A DNA stretch of 64,000 nucleotides, from contig CM067354.1 in assembly GCA_034190875.2 (NCBI GenBank), positions 68,044,521-68,108,520 on the forward strand. The letters are read 5' to 3'. Below the pieces are notes generated by a model that worked only from the letters and a program-made list of their open reading frames with translations, searched no databases and was not told the DNA's origin. Source of the stretch: Urechis unicinctus (Eukaryota > Annelida > Polychaeta > Xenopneusta > Urechidae). The translations under genes were made by a program, and so were the position numbers. This document shows, one piece after another, positions 37,921 to 50,600 of this stretch (positions within the stretch are counted from its first letter, which is position 1; each line of letters starts with the position of its first letter).

Positions 37921-38754
37921 AATCAGAGGCGAGAGGTCAAAGGTCAAAGGTATAAACAACGAATGCGAAGTAGCTTGCTGTCACACAAACAGTCCGACAA
38001 TTATGTTTGCCTTTGTGGTAGTTCACAAAAATATTGGTGATGGAAATTAGGAAAAATAGGATAAATTAGCAAGGGAAGTAATTAATATCGCAAGAATCAA
38101 TGGCTTGATGTTGTTTTTTATTAAACCATATGTGCACTGTCAGGTTGACAAAAACGTGAATGACCACCCATTTATTTCGGCAAATTCAATAAATCATTTC
38201 GTCCGAAATGTAATGAGATGGGAATTTGTTTGGCGATATCAATGCAGTCATTTTGACTGATCATATGGTCCTCTTTTTGCAACGGATATATTATTCTCTT
38301 GTCCACACAGAAATTGTTGTTCTTGACTTTGTCTGACCACTGTAGACAGCAATCCTATTGTAATTGTAACGCGTCCTTGTATGTACGTTATCCCTGTGTC
38401 CAAAAAGCGTTGTAATATTCACGATGTGCCATCGTCGCAGGCCACATATTGAAGATTAAGTTGTTACTCAAGCATCGCGCCTTACGTTTGTTGTGATAGC
38501 TGGCATTGCGATGAGTTGCGCTTGTTGTGACGATGTGGCCGACCTGGTTAAGCGGTTTCAACTCGACTTTCAATACGCCCTCAACTCCCCGTTCAACCGC
38601 GTGCCCACTTGCAAGTAGGGCTTGAATAGTTGTCTCAGGAATTTCTATCATGTCGTTTCATTGCGTTACCAAATATATTGGATTAGAGTGTAGATGGTAC
38701 ATGTTCAGGCAGACAGCGATACATGAGCTTTTCTCAAGGTTGTCAGATGCATTA

Positions 38755-38755
<1 letters not shown>
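37921..38755. repeat. Weak dispersed copy, otherwise unrecognised
   Basis: 38415-38470 carries ATGTGCCATCGTCGCAGGCC, the phrase also found near 27535 (inverted at 11720 and 19595) and, more diverged, at 44365. As at 44.8 kb, an (AT)n tract follows within 450 bases. 37921-38400 shows nothing supportable. Confidence 0.5.
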
Positions 38756-38834
<79 letters not shown>

Positions 38835-39000
38835 GAAATAATATATATAAATATATATATTTATGTATATAAATAAATATATTTATGTATATACATACAT
38901 ATATATATTTATATATATATCAATATACACACACATATATATAATTATATATACATGTAAACATAAATGATTATGTATATATATATAATATATATATATA
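38756..39000. repeat. (AT)n microsatellite plus AT-rich tail
   Basis: Pure AT to 38833, then drifting ATATTTATGTATATA units to about 39000. Confidence 0.94.
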
Positions 39001-39031
39001 TACAATCATTTCTATGTACATATATGTTTAG

Positions 39032-39156
39032 CTGTAGCCGTAAACCAGGACCTGTGTTCATTATTACCGTCACTTCAGAGGAGGCAATTAACCCTGCAGG
39101 GATCGTTTTGGTGGCTGATCTTGTGACGCCCTTCAACTGGGCCAAGAAGCCTTTCA
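39032..39156 (+). CDS. Possible single coding exon, product unknown
   Basis: A stretch open in one frame between an acceptor (ATGTTTAG) and a strong donor (TTTCA followed by GTGAGTAA). It would read SRKPGPVFIITVT, then EEAINPAGIVLVADLVTP and FNWAKKPFS. The composition looks protein-like, and both splice signals are good. No partner exon was found on either side, and the minus strand is also open here, so this is tentative. Confidence 0.3.
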
Positions 39157-39958
39157 GTGAGTAACATCGATAAACATTCAAATTTGATCTTATTGTTACT
39201 GACATGTGCCACCTTGTAGTCGCTTTAACGGATAACCTATTACACCAAAGGTTCACCTTAATGGTTACCCATGGTATCTAGCGATCACTTGATCACTTAA
39301 CGCTTGACTCATCATACATGTATGATATTTCATTTAGCATTTGCCTTATACAAATGGCTGCTGAGGCTTGCATTTAGAATTACAAATTTGTTAAGCAATA
39401 TCCGTCGTATTAACGAAACCTGAGATGTCGGGCAAACTGTTGAAATCCGGCTGAACCCACTAGATACAAAGAAATCAAAAGCATACAACAGGTAATACGC
39501 TGGCCGAGGTGAACTCGACATTCACTCCTGCGTTGTTGCTATTAGTGATTAGGTTACCTATCACTGGGCACATAAACACTTTTAAGCATTTCGTAAGGTC
39601 CATGCATTGGAATTTGTTTTGGGTGTGTTCAGTTGTCAAGTAAGATATCTCATGCAGTGGGTGTAATGGTATTACAGATTAGCATACGGTTGATTACCAA
39701 TCTCATACTGGTGGTGCTTAAGTATGGTATAATCTTCGAACCTGTCATTTAATAAATGCTGCACCAGCATGTGAGGGGAGATGTTTAATCAGTTGCAGGC
39801 GCCAACTTGTGAGATACTGAGTGTCTGCCGGCATCATCTATTCAGATAAATTGCAGTGTTGATATTGTATTTTCAAACGGTGACGCTTACTGCTTTAATA
39901 ACACTTTTCGTTATCTGAACAGAATAGCATCATATGAAGGAACAGGTTAATACTTTAA
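39157..39958. other. No recognised feature
   Basis: Unique-looking sequence up to the TTAA target (39955-39958) of element 3. Confidence 0.45.
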
Positions 39959-40184
39959 AGATGCATTTTTTCAAAAAAAATGACATGTGTTTTTTTTGCT
40001 CCATTTAATAGAACAACTCTTTTGGAACCCATATAAACCATTTTGCGGACTAGTTCATCGCTATATCGTCGATTACACCGTATCGAAATCTGTCAGCCAC
40101 AAACATGTTTACAAACATGAGCACATGTCGAAGGGAAAATGACGCATGCGTATTGAAGGGTCATTTGTTGACAACACATAGTCG

Positions 40185-40192
40185 TGACGTCA
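40185..40192. promoter_or_regulatory. CRE-like TGACGTCA upstream of element 3 plus-strand gene
   Basis: A perfect palindrome about 50 bases before the likely start ATG (40238). A partial TGACG site lies near 43440, upstream of the minus gene. Confidence 0.45.
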
Positions 40193-40237
40193 CGCGCAGC
40201 GCAGATTCGACAGAAGGTGGAAACGCATGCAGCCGAA

Positions 40238-42026
40238 ATGGTGAGTGTTTTGATTCCTACATTTCTCTTCTTTGTTCTTCTTTGATTGGAGTTTTCGAAT
40301 GTTATATATAAAAAAGAACCCGCCTCAATAAAGTGAACACAATCGGTACAATAGATTACCATAAATTTGACAACAGATAGCGTTACACCTGCGAACGAAC
40401 CCTGAGGTAGCCCTTAGACTTAGTATATTATATTTATACTGAGGCTGCGCATGTTCAAGCGTAATAAAAACGATATTCTTGACTAGTCTTTCACGTTTTT
40501 GAGTGTAAAGCCATGACACTTGTTCGAAGTTTGATTATTTCATATGCAATTATCGGTGCTTTTTTCATAGCAAACTATTGGAATATTCCTGAATGAACTC
40601 ATAAATTGTATTATAAATCAAGGGACTGGGGTCTCCCTCAGGACGTCTACATTATCTGGTTATAGTGAACTGAAACAGGGATTTGAATTGGCTGGCCAGT
40701 CGCTATCTTCTATGCATACATAAACCCTACAGAGAAGATAGCGGCCAGCCAATGGCAAATCCCTGTGTACTGAAACGTCCACGCTAGGAGTTTGGGGTGG
40801 TATGTATCATCGTATGGGTTTGGCTGACTTTTGCAGGCTTTTGGCTCAAACACTGTAACATTATTGATTGAATTATTCTTGTTATGTTCATTCATTGATT
40901 AAATTGAACCAACCCACTTTCAAATTTAAAGGAAATCAAAACGCCAAGGTGGGGATCACGTACAAGAAGAGGCAATGGAAGGGGTCATTGTACAGATTCT
41001 GACAACGTGTGTGGAACTGAGGTTAGTTCCTTTTCTATTTGATTCTTATCAAGGGTATTTTATTGAACTCAATACACCCATTATGACTGGGAAGGATGTG
41101 TTTAATGGTTTGAAATTGTTCACCATGACACAGGTGTCCAAGTTGGTGGAGGTTGCAGACAAGCCTGAAGAGGTGGCAGAGGAGCCCCACCTTCTTCAAA
41201 CAAGGTACTTTTGGGCCTGCCTTACCTAATTGAATCACTTTGTCAGTAAATAGGTTCAATGTTGAACTATCGAACCATAAATTTCCATCGGTTCTCATTT
41301 GTTTGTAGAACTCGACAGGCCGAAAGCGAGTCAATCTTGTTCGCAGAGGCTACCTTTGCAACACACCAATAACTAACCAGACCCTACAGCAGAGTAGAGT
41401 GACTGCTAAATCTTTAGAGCTGTCACGGAAGGAGAAATTGAAGGTATTGTACAACTCAGCATTTAGCACTCTTCAGCTGCTCCAAAAACATTCATGCAAT
41501 TTTGGTCACAGAGAGAGATATGTGTTGGAAATATTCAATCCATCAAAATGAAGACTTTTGATTACTCATATTTTCAGAATTTAGTGCGGTGGCTGGATTT
41601 GGATGGGGTGGGTCAGTTGCTGGTTAGAAAGACAGCCACAGTTTGCGCTTACAATCACCCGACAACCCACACCGCCGAAAGAAGGATTCCACCCTCCATC
41701 AACTACCACTTCCCCAGACTGTTGCATCTGCCTTCACTGTAGAGAAATGCCTCCCCCTGTGGAGCGGCAATGTTGCACTAACAGCCCAGACTTTTGCACA
41801 TATGCACTACCTCAGATGGAAGGAGTTGTGCTTGACCCGATGGTCATTGAGGTTATTAACAGGTACCGGGTGGACTTGCTATGGGATGCGGTTGTCGAGG
41901 ACAAAAAAAAAGATGCTTAGACACGACGCCTGTCAGCAATTGGTTCTGTGGATTCATGTATTTTTGGAGGAGGGTAACTCCGGTTGTGTAAGGAAGATCA
42001 GAGACCTCTTCCTTAACAAGTATTAA
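40238..42026 (+). CDS. Unrecognised spliced protein of element 3 (plus gene)
   Basis: Exon 1 is just the ATG (40238-40240) before gtgagtg. Exon 2 (40932-41021, 30 codons) begins EIKTPRWGSRTRRGNGRG. Exon 3 (41309-41443, 45 codons) reads RKRVNLVRRGYLCNTPITNQ and then SRVTAKSLELSRKEKLK. Exon 4 (41578-42026) starts NLVRWLDLDG and, after a frame change near 41660, reads LPLPQTVASAFTVEKCLPLW and GNVALTAQTFAHMHYLRW, ending LVLWIHVFLEEG...KIRDLFLNKY before a stop. Phases of exons 1-3 join cleanly, which supports the model. An A-run near 41905 allows another frame that reads VIEVINRYRVDLLWDAVVED. Basic N-terminus, otherwise no family found; it could be the transposase or a partner protein. Confidence 0.55.
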
Positions 42027-42520
42027 CAGTATACAGGCTTAATACAAAATAGGTTTTGGTAATATACTAAGCCTAAATGTTTTAATTTTTAATTTTGATC
42101 CAGAAATATCACATTGTTCTGATTGGTATTTTTGTGTGGATTATAAATCGCTTAGTCTTACAAAACATGTGGTATTATTTGTTCTGAACATTTTTGCTTT
42201 CGACAATCTGATAACTTATTGTCTATTTGTTTTATGGAATGAGCATTCATATATTAGTAAATTTTTTGTCTTTCAAACACAGAAGAAAAGAATTATGCAC
42301 ACATTATTTTGTCAATAAGTCATGACAATTATCTTCAGATTTTGATGTTCATAATTCTAGCCCTGATAAAAAAAGAAGTGACATTAAAATGAGTTCATGT
42401 ATTATTTATTTGCCAATTACATGTGTTCTTCTATTACAGTTTGGATTTACAGACAAAAGAATGTGACTAATAAATTATTGTACATTTCAACAAAAACAAA
42501 TTTCCAAATCATATTTTTAA

Positions 42521-43382
42521 TCAAAATGAGACTCCTGCAACTGTTTCTCGGGTAGGTGGCCTGGCACAGGGGCAATGTTCAAACTGATTTTGCGGGGTCA
42601 TCAGCAGAGCGTTGTGGGTGTTGTTGTGATTGCTGTCGCATTGCTTGGGCCTAAAGATTTCTGTCATCATATCTGGTATATGGGCATAAGTCTTGATCTC
42701 TAAACCGATGACCACGTCTTTGACTGCTTGTTGAAGCGATTGCTGTACCTGTAACACAACAAATGGCATTATATGGCCAAATAGATAGAACACATTACAT
42801 GTGCAGCATCAGTATTTTGTTTTCTGATAGGACATTAAGTCAGTGCGTAGTTGAGTGGTCATGAGAGACTTACATTGGCTGACCAACCCTACTTGAGTGC
42901 ATATGTCCTATCCCTATGCCTGTTGTGGTCCATTGTCACAACTTGACTGCAGGCAAGGTCTGACGAACACCTGATCACCAGCCATTGAATTAGGGTCAAG
43001 AGGATGCAATCATTTCTCTACCTGAAATTTACAAATTAAGTAAGGTATGTTTGCAACAACAATCTACAAATCTAAATGGTGCAATGAACTCACAATAGGC
43101 CCTTAGATTTTATTTAATCGGTGACATTTACACAAGTCGATTCAATACAGACCGATTCGATAGCAGGGTATTCATCTGTTCATAATACAACGAGATTACT
43201 TACATGTCCAGCAAAAACTTTGCAGCTTCTTCGTTGGTCACACTCCTCACTTCCCTGAATGCCTATCTTAAGACACCCTCGTGTTAGACCGCAGCTGGTC
43301 TAGCTCCCGCTTCCTTCTCTTAGTCTATTAACAGCTTCTTTCTCCCTCCATCTTTTCTTCGTTTCTTGGTTTGATCGTCCAT
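42521..43382 (-). CDS. Unrecognised protein of element 3 (minus gene)
   Basis: An ATG at 43382 opens a very basic lead MDDQTKKRRKDGGRKK, then (shifted frames) KRRKRELDQLRSNTR and REVRSVTNEEAAKFLLD up to a donor at about 43204. A second open exon (42521-42748) follows an acceptor and reads VQQSLQQAVKDVVIGLEIKT, then AHIPDMMTEIFRP, ending shortly after PPTRETVAG. The two parts do not join in phase, so either an exon is missed or the gene is broken. The basic start suggests nucleic-acid binding (inference). Convergent with the plus gene, about 0.5 kb apart. Confidence 0.42.
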
Positions 43383-43652
43383 TATCGCAATGAAAATAGC
43401 GCAAACTAAACACCCGCCGGCGGCAATCGGCACAGAGTGATGACGTTTCTGCGCTTCCGGAATTAATAATACATGAGCTTCCAAATATGGTCTATTCTTG
43501 GCTGGAAGTGAAAAATAAGGAATTGAAGGTTTATTTACGAACAACAAGAAATATATACGGCCATTCCAACTTTGGAATCCGGATATCAGCACCATTTAGG
43601 GTACTCTCTCTTTTTTTTTCGATTCGATTTTTTGAAAAAAATGCACCTTTAA

Positions 43653-44340
43653 TCACTGACTGTGTTAATAAGTCTCTCTCTTATGGTTGTCCAGTTTTAA
43701 TATACTAAGTTATTGAAATAGATGTAAAGAGCTTATGGATCTGATTCGTCTCTTCCTTGTACGTAGTACACGCTGAGATATTGGCAGCAAATAAGTGTCA
43801 TTTGGCGTGTGTGTGCAAATAAGTGTTTGTCGTGTCATGCTGGGTTGTACCAGACAAGCACATGGGCATCACTGGCACTTTAATCCCAATCGATTAAAAA
43901 TGATTGAGAAGACACTGAGTAACTTGCAATATGTCTTTTCGTAACTATGTGTGTAATCTCAGGTGGCAAAAAGTGAAGGCCTGTCTGTTCAACACGTATT
44001 GCGGACACTGCAGTAGTGTTAGTTACACATGTGATCAGCTGATTCATCAGAGGCGCATTGTATGTCGGTTTATAACCATGTCGCTATTTCCTCGGAGTCT
44101 GATTATATTGTGATTTACTTGGCGCTATAAATGCAGTAATATTGATTAAATATACCGTCAACACATTGTACAGATTATATAATACTCAAGCCATACTGAC
44201 ATCACAGGAAATGCCTTTCATAGACCTCGCCAGTCCACTGCACACAGTATTACCATATAAATTTGGACCCAGTTCTTGTATTTAGGTCACATTAGTCTTG
44301 TGCCAAAAGAGCGAATATTTGTAATAGTACAACATGGTTA
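43653..44340. other. No recognised feature
   Basis: Right flank of element 3. Nothing supportable. Confidence 0.45.
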
Positions 44341-44980
<640 letters not shown>

Positions 44981-46199
44981 CGGCCAAAGCATGGGCTGTC
45001 GCTGTAGTACTGACTCGTGTTGGTAGCAAAGTACCAATCGCTTCTATAGAGACTTTTTTCTTTGCAAGAGTATCTTAACTGCAAATTGTAACAGACACTC
45101 TCACATTCATGATATATATCAATGCATATGCAATCCTGCAGCCATATAATTGGAACATTTTCAACAAAACTTTTAACAGCAGGATACGAGCAAACCAGAT
45201 TTGGGCGACACTGTTGCTAAATATGCAGATCGACTGCACAACATAAATAATGCATCACTACGTACCGATTCGGGGATAACATCACCTGACAATATAATGC
45301 ACAAACGAATAACTGGAAATAATTGTTTCTTCATTTGAATAACCCTGTGAGGAAAAAGAACATTGGAAAATTAGAGAAAAAAAATAGGCGTAATCTGTGG
45401 AAATGTGATACTCATAACTATGGTTGTGGTTTTCGTATATTCACAATAATAACATTCTTTCCTGTAGTACGCAACAGTACAATATTAATGCAGGAGACTG
45501 TCCCGTGGATGTGAGTCCGCCATTAAAAAATATAAAAACAAAATACTATGTAGCGATGAATGATAATACACATACCTAGGAATACTTTTTTTTATAATGT
45601 TGGCAAGTTTATATTTATTGTGTCCATTAGTTGTATTGAAGCAAGAGCCAAATGCTTAAATGGTTTGATTACTAACTTTGATTGATAACTCAAATTCATT
45701 AAGTTTCCAAACTTGCATCCTGGTTAAGCTAATGTAAGACGAATCTTTGTCATCTTGACCGATCGTCTCTCTAGTATTAATCCGTTATCAAGGATGCGAA
45801 ACAGGACTAATCCGACTATCTTTAGACTTATAACATTGCATGGCCTTCAATGTCAACGTGAATTGTTTTCTATTAGCCAAGGCAATTGCGACTTTCGACC
45901 ATATATAAGATGCCAGCTGTAGGTTGTAGGCAAGTAGGTATATCTTTCATAGACCTATCCTGAAAGTGTTTGTCACATAAACTCACCTGAGCGTGTAAGT
46001 TGGGTGTTGTGTGTGTGTTGTTGCAGCAGGGCATCCTTCTGGAGCACGAGAAGCCACCATAACTCCAGACAAACACCTCAACACAACATTTACTTGCCAC
46101 ATTATCGAATTGAAATAGGAGCTGATGATTATCTATTGTCATCAGCCTCAAGATGTTAGACACGTGCATTACTAGAAAATCATCTACATTCTTCACTGC
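44981..46199. other. No recognised feature
   Basis: AT-rich, no supported gene. A minus-strand open stretch starting at 46205 has several Cys but no family pattern. Confidence 0.45.
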
Positions 46200-46399
46200 A
46201 TACACGCCCTAACCATATAACTTCCGTAGCATGTATGCATCAGTTGAAAGGTTTTTGTGTTTATGTCGAGGACCTATTCGGATGTGGGGACACGCAGCAT
46301 GCTGATGGTGTATAAGTGCTGCTCGTCACCACACCATTAGAAGTACAGATCTCCCATGACAAGGCAAGGTCACCACACGACAGCAACATACACAATAAG

Positions 46400-47400
46400 T
46401 ACGGTACTATATCGTCCCACACCCGGTGTTAACCCCCACCCCCCTCACACACACACAGCTAGTATGACAAGACACTACCGTTACCTGTGGATCCGCGCTG
46501 TGGTGAGTCGTGTTAAGCGGTGAGTACCACCTCAACCAGCTTCTCTGTATAGCAAATTACAAAATACTATTATGGTTGTGCAGGTATTAATGATTACCCT
46601 ATACATCCGTACATACGTTAGAATATCTTTAATTATTGTAGTAAGGTTACGCCCATACCTCTGTTCGATCCAAATAGTCATCATTGAACTAGTATGATGA
46701 CCACAAACCATTGCAAAGCAGAGGACAAAACAGGCTTCAAAAGAACAAATGTGCCATGTATGCAGCATACTGCTAACAGACATTCCCATGTTGCATATTC
46801 AGACTGCATCGTGGGTATTGGTAACACCTTCAGCAGCAGAAAGTGATACATTTCGACTCAATCGTACTGTATAATGTGTCAGCGCTAGCCCGAAGCAGCA
46901 TCAGACATACAGTCACTCGTGATGTGCGCTTCGCGTGGGAAGGCACAAAACTTAAATCAATAGCCTGCGGGGATGGCACGGTCAAAATAATGGACTTGGT
47001 TAAATAATCATGTGCCTAAATGAATAGCATTCGATTTCTTGGCTTGGGGATTCTGTAGCCTATTTACATTGACACATCCCAATAACAAGGGGGATATGTT
47101 GTTTGCGGTGGATCGAAGACGGCAAGGAATGAATTTGTCGATATTGTTTCTATCCGATGACATTTACAAAGTTGTCTTCAAAAGAATACTGTGCTATGCC
47201 TATGGGAAGTACATCTTCAATAGCTGTCGGCGGCTTTCATATGTATGTAACAAGCATCTACAATTTGTATTAGAAAGAATCAGCCCAGATGGGCACTTGT
47301 TTGATATGGGTGAAAGCAGACCCCCACCACTAACATCAGTTTTTTGGGTTGCATTGTATAGCATTAATTGTAAACTACCGTGACATTGAAGTTAGTTTTC
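46400..47400 (+). repeat. Highly diverged copy of duplicon block D
   Basis: Colinear weak matches: an AC tract followed by CCGTTACCTGT (46470) as at 11225, CGTACATACGTTAGAA (46605) as at 11360, GCCTGCGGGGATGGCACG (46965) as at 11726, and GGATATGTTGTTTGCGGTGG (47091) as at 11852. This places an older copy outside the palindrome. Confidence 0.6.
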
Positions 47401-48429
47401 ATGCACAACATGAATAGCAAGCAGATGTAGGGGGCATTGCTTGAAATGCATGTAGAGTTGTCAGTGGTATATCGCCTCTCTGATTTCGGGGAAGGATTAA
47501 TCAATTCTGGGACGAGTATGACGATCTTTAATAAAAGCAAAACCATTTTCAGTCAATTCCGACGCTGCTGGGAAATGAGCAAATTAATACTGGGAGCTCG
47601 GACGTATCCATATGTATGCGACATTCATGGACTGTTAGAATATTTAATAATTGATTGAATAGTCACACCCATAAAATGAATAACCATCTTAGAATCGTCT
47701 TCCTGCCTCAAATATCTTATTCCGTGGACCATTTCCATATATAAGCAGGTTCATAACCTGTACTGAAGCAGGAATGAATATATCAGTGGCTATAACTGCC
47801 GTAAGACTCAGAAAATGGGAGAACTTGACGATAGCAGCTTTGCGCATGAAGCCAGACATCACAACCTCTTGTAGTCTATATCGCAATCGGAATCAGTTTA
47901 TTTTTTGTGACGTTAAAAGAAGTCCATACAGCTCAGCTCATAAAACCAGTAAGGATGTGAGTAAGTAAGTATAGGTATGGTGCATACACACGTGAATAGA
48001 ACTGTTTGACCTGATTGAGCAGCCACCTTCTAGGATAACTAGGGGAATAAGGGAAATCAATGTTGATGAAGATGAACAAATACAATATAGAACCAGATGC
48101 CAATGCTAAAAGGATCATGCGGCACGTCAACGCCAGTCGGTGGACTGGACCAGGCCATTCCAGTCTTACGGCTAAGGGAAATCCGGGCCAAAGTGGTGAG
48201 TAGCAGATCTGGCCCTTTCAAGGACGACACAACCGCCAGGATCCCATTGTGTGATAGATGATATATTCCTGCAGCTAATACAGCATTATTATTCCCCGCT
48301 CTTCAATAATTGACACAGATCTGTCAATGACAAATATAAAGTGAGACCCATGATGCGTGGCTTACGTTTCCCTTAATCATATGTAACAGCTGGATAAGCT
48401 AGGTGGAATACTTGTCAATCAGCTCAGAC
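47401..48429. other. No recognised feature
   Basis: No gene, RNA or repeat that I can support. Confidence 0.45.
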
Positions 48430-49165
48430 CGTTTCGCTGAGCCTGATGCGGTCCTCAAAATTGCCTTGTGATGGTAACATATAGGTGCAATTTAAGAACG
48501 TCTGGGTCACATTGAGTAAACGCCTATCTTGCCACGAGCGTGCCATCTTAAGTAATACTTTAGATGTACAAAAATAATAATCAGCACACCTATGATGTTT
48601 AATGATTCTGAAACATGCCGGGGGTATTAATACCCTTCTAGAAAACCAGATAATGGAGTTTTCGTATGCACTGGCACAACAAAACATAATAATATATGTT
48701 GTTCAGCGTAAGTGTATACAAGAAAGGGGTGATGCGGTCATATCTAGAATGCCTAGTTATACTGCCATATTTTGTATGTGCTGCAAGCGGTAAGTGAGTA
48801 TTGAAAGTATTGTCTATCAACATATTTCCGGATCTTGCATATGCTGTGGATAAGATGGATGAGATATGTGGTTCCATCGATGCATGCGTGCTTCGAGATG
48901 GCATGTTGAATTTCTTCGAGATGTACGGCGACCACATGACTAGAAATTCTGTTTTACCATCGTTCACCTTGAGCTGATGTTAACATATCCACTGATTAAC
49001 ATTTTATATGGAGTAATGCATTTGGCAGAGGCAGTATCAATTTGATTAGGCTCTAATGTTACATATAGTTGGGTGTCATCAGCGTAAAGATGGTATCCGA
49101 TGCTATGACTGCGCATTTGACAGATGTTCATGCAAAGCCCCCAGACGTAATTGTCGAATAACAAA
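48430..49165 (-). mobile_element. LINE reverse transcriptase fragment (CR1/L2-like)
   Basis: On the minus strand, IGYHLYADDTQLYVTLEP contains the reverse transcriptase YADD catalytic motif with the flanking HLYADDTQLY wording of CR1/L2/Rex-type non-LTR elements. Downstream pieces NDGKTEFLVMWSP and MEPHISSILSTAYAR fit the palm-to-thumb part in order, with frame changes between them. No endonuclease, 3' UTR or target duplication was seen, so this is a decayed internal fragment. Confidence 0.75.
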
Positions 49166-50389
49166 CAACCTATGAATCCCGATTAAGTTGACAAGTTAAA
49201 AGACAATTGGGTGGGGGGGGGAACTAAGAAGATCTGGACCGTTAGCAAAGTAAGGGTTTTTCTATAACCAGATTAAACTCAAGAAAAAAAGATTGACGGA
49301 AGACTCCAAGACTGACGCGGTTGTTATTCTGCATTGGATAAAAAGGATGATGGGACTTAAAAGCAATGCTGACGAAGAGCAAAGCCACTTGACAACATAA
49401 TCGGCGTGTGAGCAAGACACTCTGTCAATTACGATACCCTCGGGGATGCTTTTATTCATTCAAGCAATCGTAATTCAGCGGCACATGACAATGAAACACA
49501 AACACGTGAATTGTCTTCAACCCGAGAGGCATGCACACATACATTGAAAGTTATTAAAGCACCCACATTCAGAATGAATTATTGCCCAAAGATGTTGGAG
49601 GTGCAGCTGTTTCTTTATTAATTTTCAGTTTACACCATGATCGTAGTGTTGGCTATAAAGAAAAGCTTGAATCTTCTACCGAAAGGCGGACGGTACGAGG
49701 AGTGCGTTGCAAAATCTTCGTACAGATTTTTTTATAAATACACTATGGGAAGTTATGTTGAGCGCCTCAAGCTGAACTGTATCGACTGATACAAGCTTCT
49801 TTGATAGCTTAATTTGTTACTACATAATACTGCAAATAGCCTTTCACAATTCCATTTATAGCACATGAATTTCGAAAATAATGCGTTTATCTATATGTAG
49901 CAAGCCTGTGTAGGGTCTGCATGGTCTGTTTGATATTGTCCGCTTGTTTTCCCCTGATGACGATGCGATTGACTGTATTCCAGGCATGCTGAGGCTAGGA
50001 AGGAGTGAGCACCATAAAGTAATGAATTGCATTCATCCTAAGATGCAAATTCACTTAGTTCGTGGGTTGGCTGAGATACTTTCTGATGTGGCATTATTCT
50101 ATTTTGGTGAAACAGATTTGATGATATGGCATATCCAGTGAACTGGGAATTAAATTAACATGCTACCTGGTTAATTCTGGTGTTGCATATCGCCATTTTA
50201 AATTGTGCCATTTGTAGCGAGATGCAACATTGAACCTCTAGTTTACCTTAATTCAAGGGTTTTTTGTTTTACTATTTACGATCATATCTGCTAGATGCTT
50301 TTTACCAATTTGGTCAGGGCATCGTCCACATAGTCTTGCTCAGCGGCGCATGTAAAGTAACATCGGCTTATTGGTGGTCCGCAAAGAAT
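49166..50389. other. No recognised feature
   Basis: No gene visible. A plus-strand open stretch 49944-50138 shows no motif. Confidence 0.45.
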
Positions 50390-50600
50390 GCCACACGTCA
50401 TGTTAGGAAGTGTGCATGAGGTATGGCACGTCAAAATGTGCATGAGGTATGGCATGTCGAGTGAGGAGGCGCCCTTGAGAAATGTCACGTCATATGAGGC
50501 ATTTTCCATAAGGAATGACACGCCAAGATGGGAACTGTCAACGAGGAATGACACGTCAAGTGGGGAAATGAGAAATCACACATCAAAGGGAAATGTCAAC
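50390..50600 (+). repeat. Degenerate minisatellite, unit about 25-30 bases
   Basis: Recurrent GAGGAATGACACGTCAAG-like units: GAGGTATGGCACGTCAA, GAGGTATGGCATGTCGAG, GAGAAATGTCACGTCAT, AAGGAATGACACGCCAAG, GAGGAATGACACGTCAAG and GAGAAATCACACATCAA. Spacing varies from about 25 to 35 bases. ORFs crossing it are incidental. Confidence 0.8.

Larger units (their letters stand above)
39959..43648 (+). mobile_element. TTAA-flanked DNA transposon, element 3 (Kolobok candidate)
   Basis: A 3.69 kb segment with TTAA at 39955-39958 and 43649-43652. Ends: AGATGCATTTTTTCAAAAAA on the left; AGGTGCATTTTTTTCAAAAA reversed on the right. Both begin AGRTGCATTTTTT, and all six ends of the three TTAA elements here begin AGRT. 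It carries two convergent spliced genes with no match I recognise and no THAP domain seen. The similar size, AGRT ends, TGACGTCA and tail-to-tail layout link it to elements 1 and 2, but the transposase is not identified. Confidence 0.68.

Noticed and set aside
45873-46205. Cys-containing minus-strand open stretch as a zinc protein
   Set aside because: Cys spacing fits no domain I know and there are no splice partners.
50390-50600. CRISPR-like repeat array
   Set aside because: Units are degenerate with irregular spacing and the context is an animal genome.
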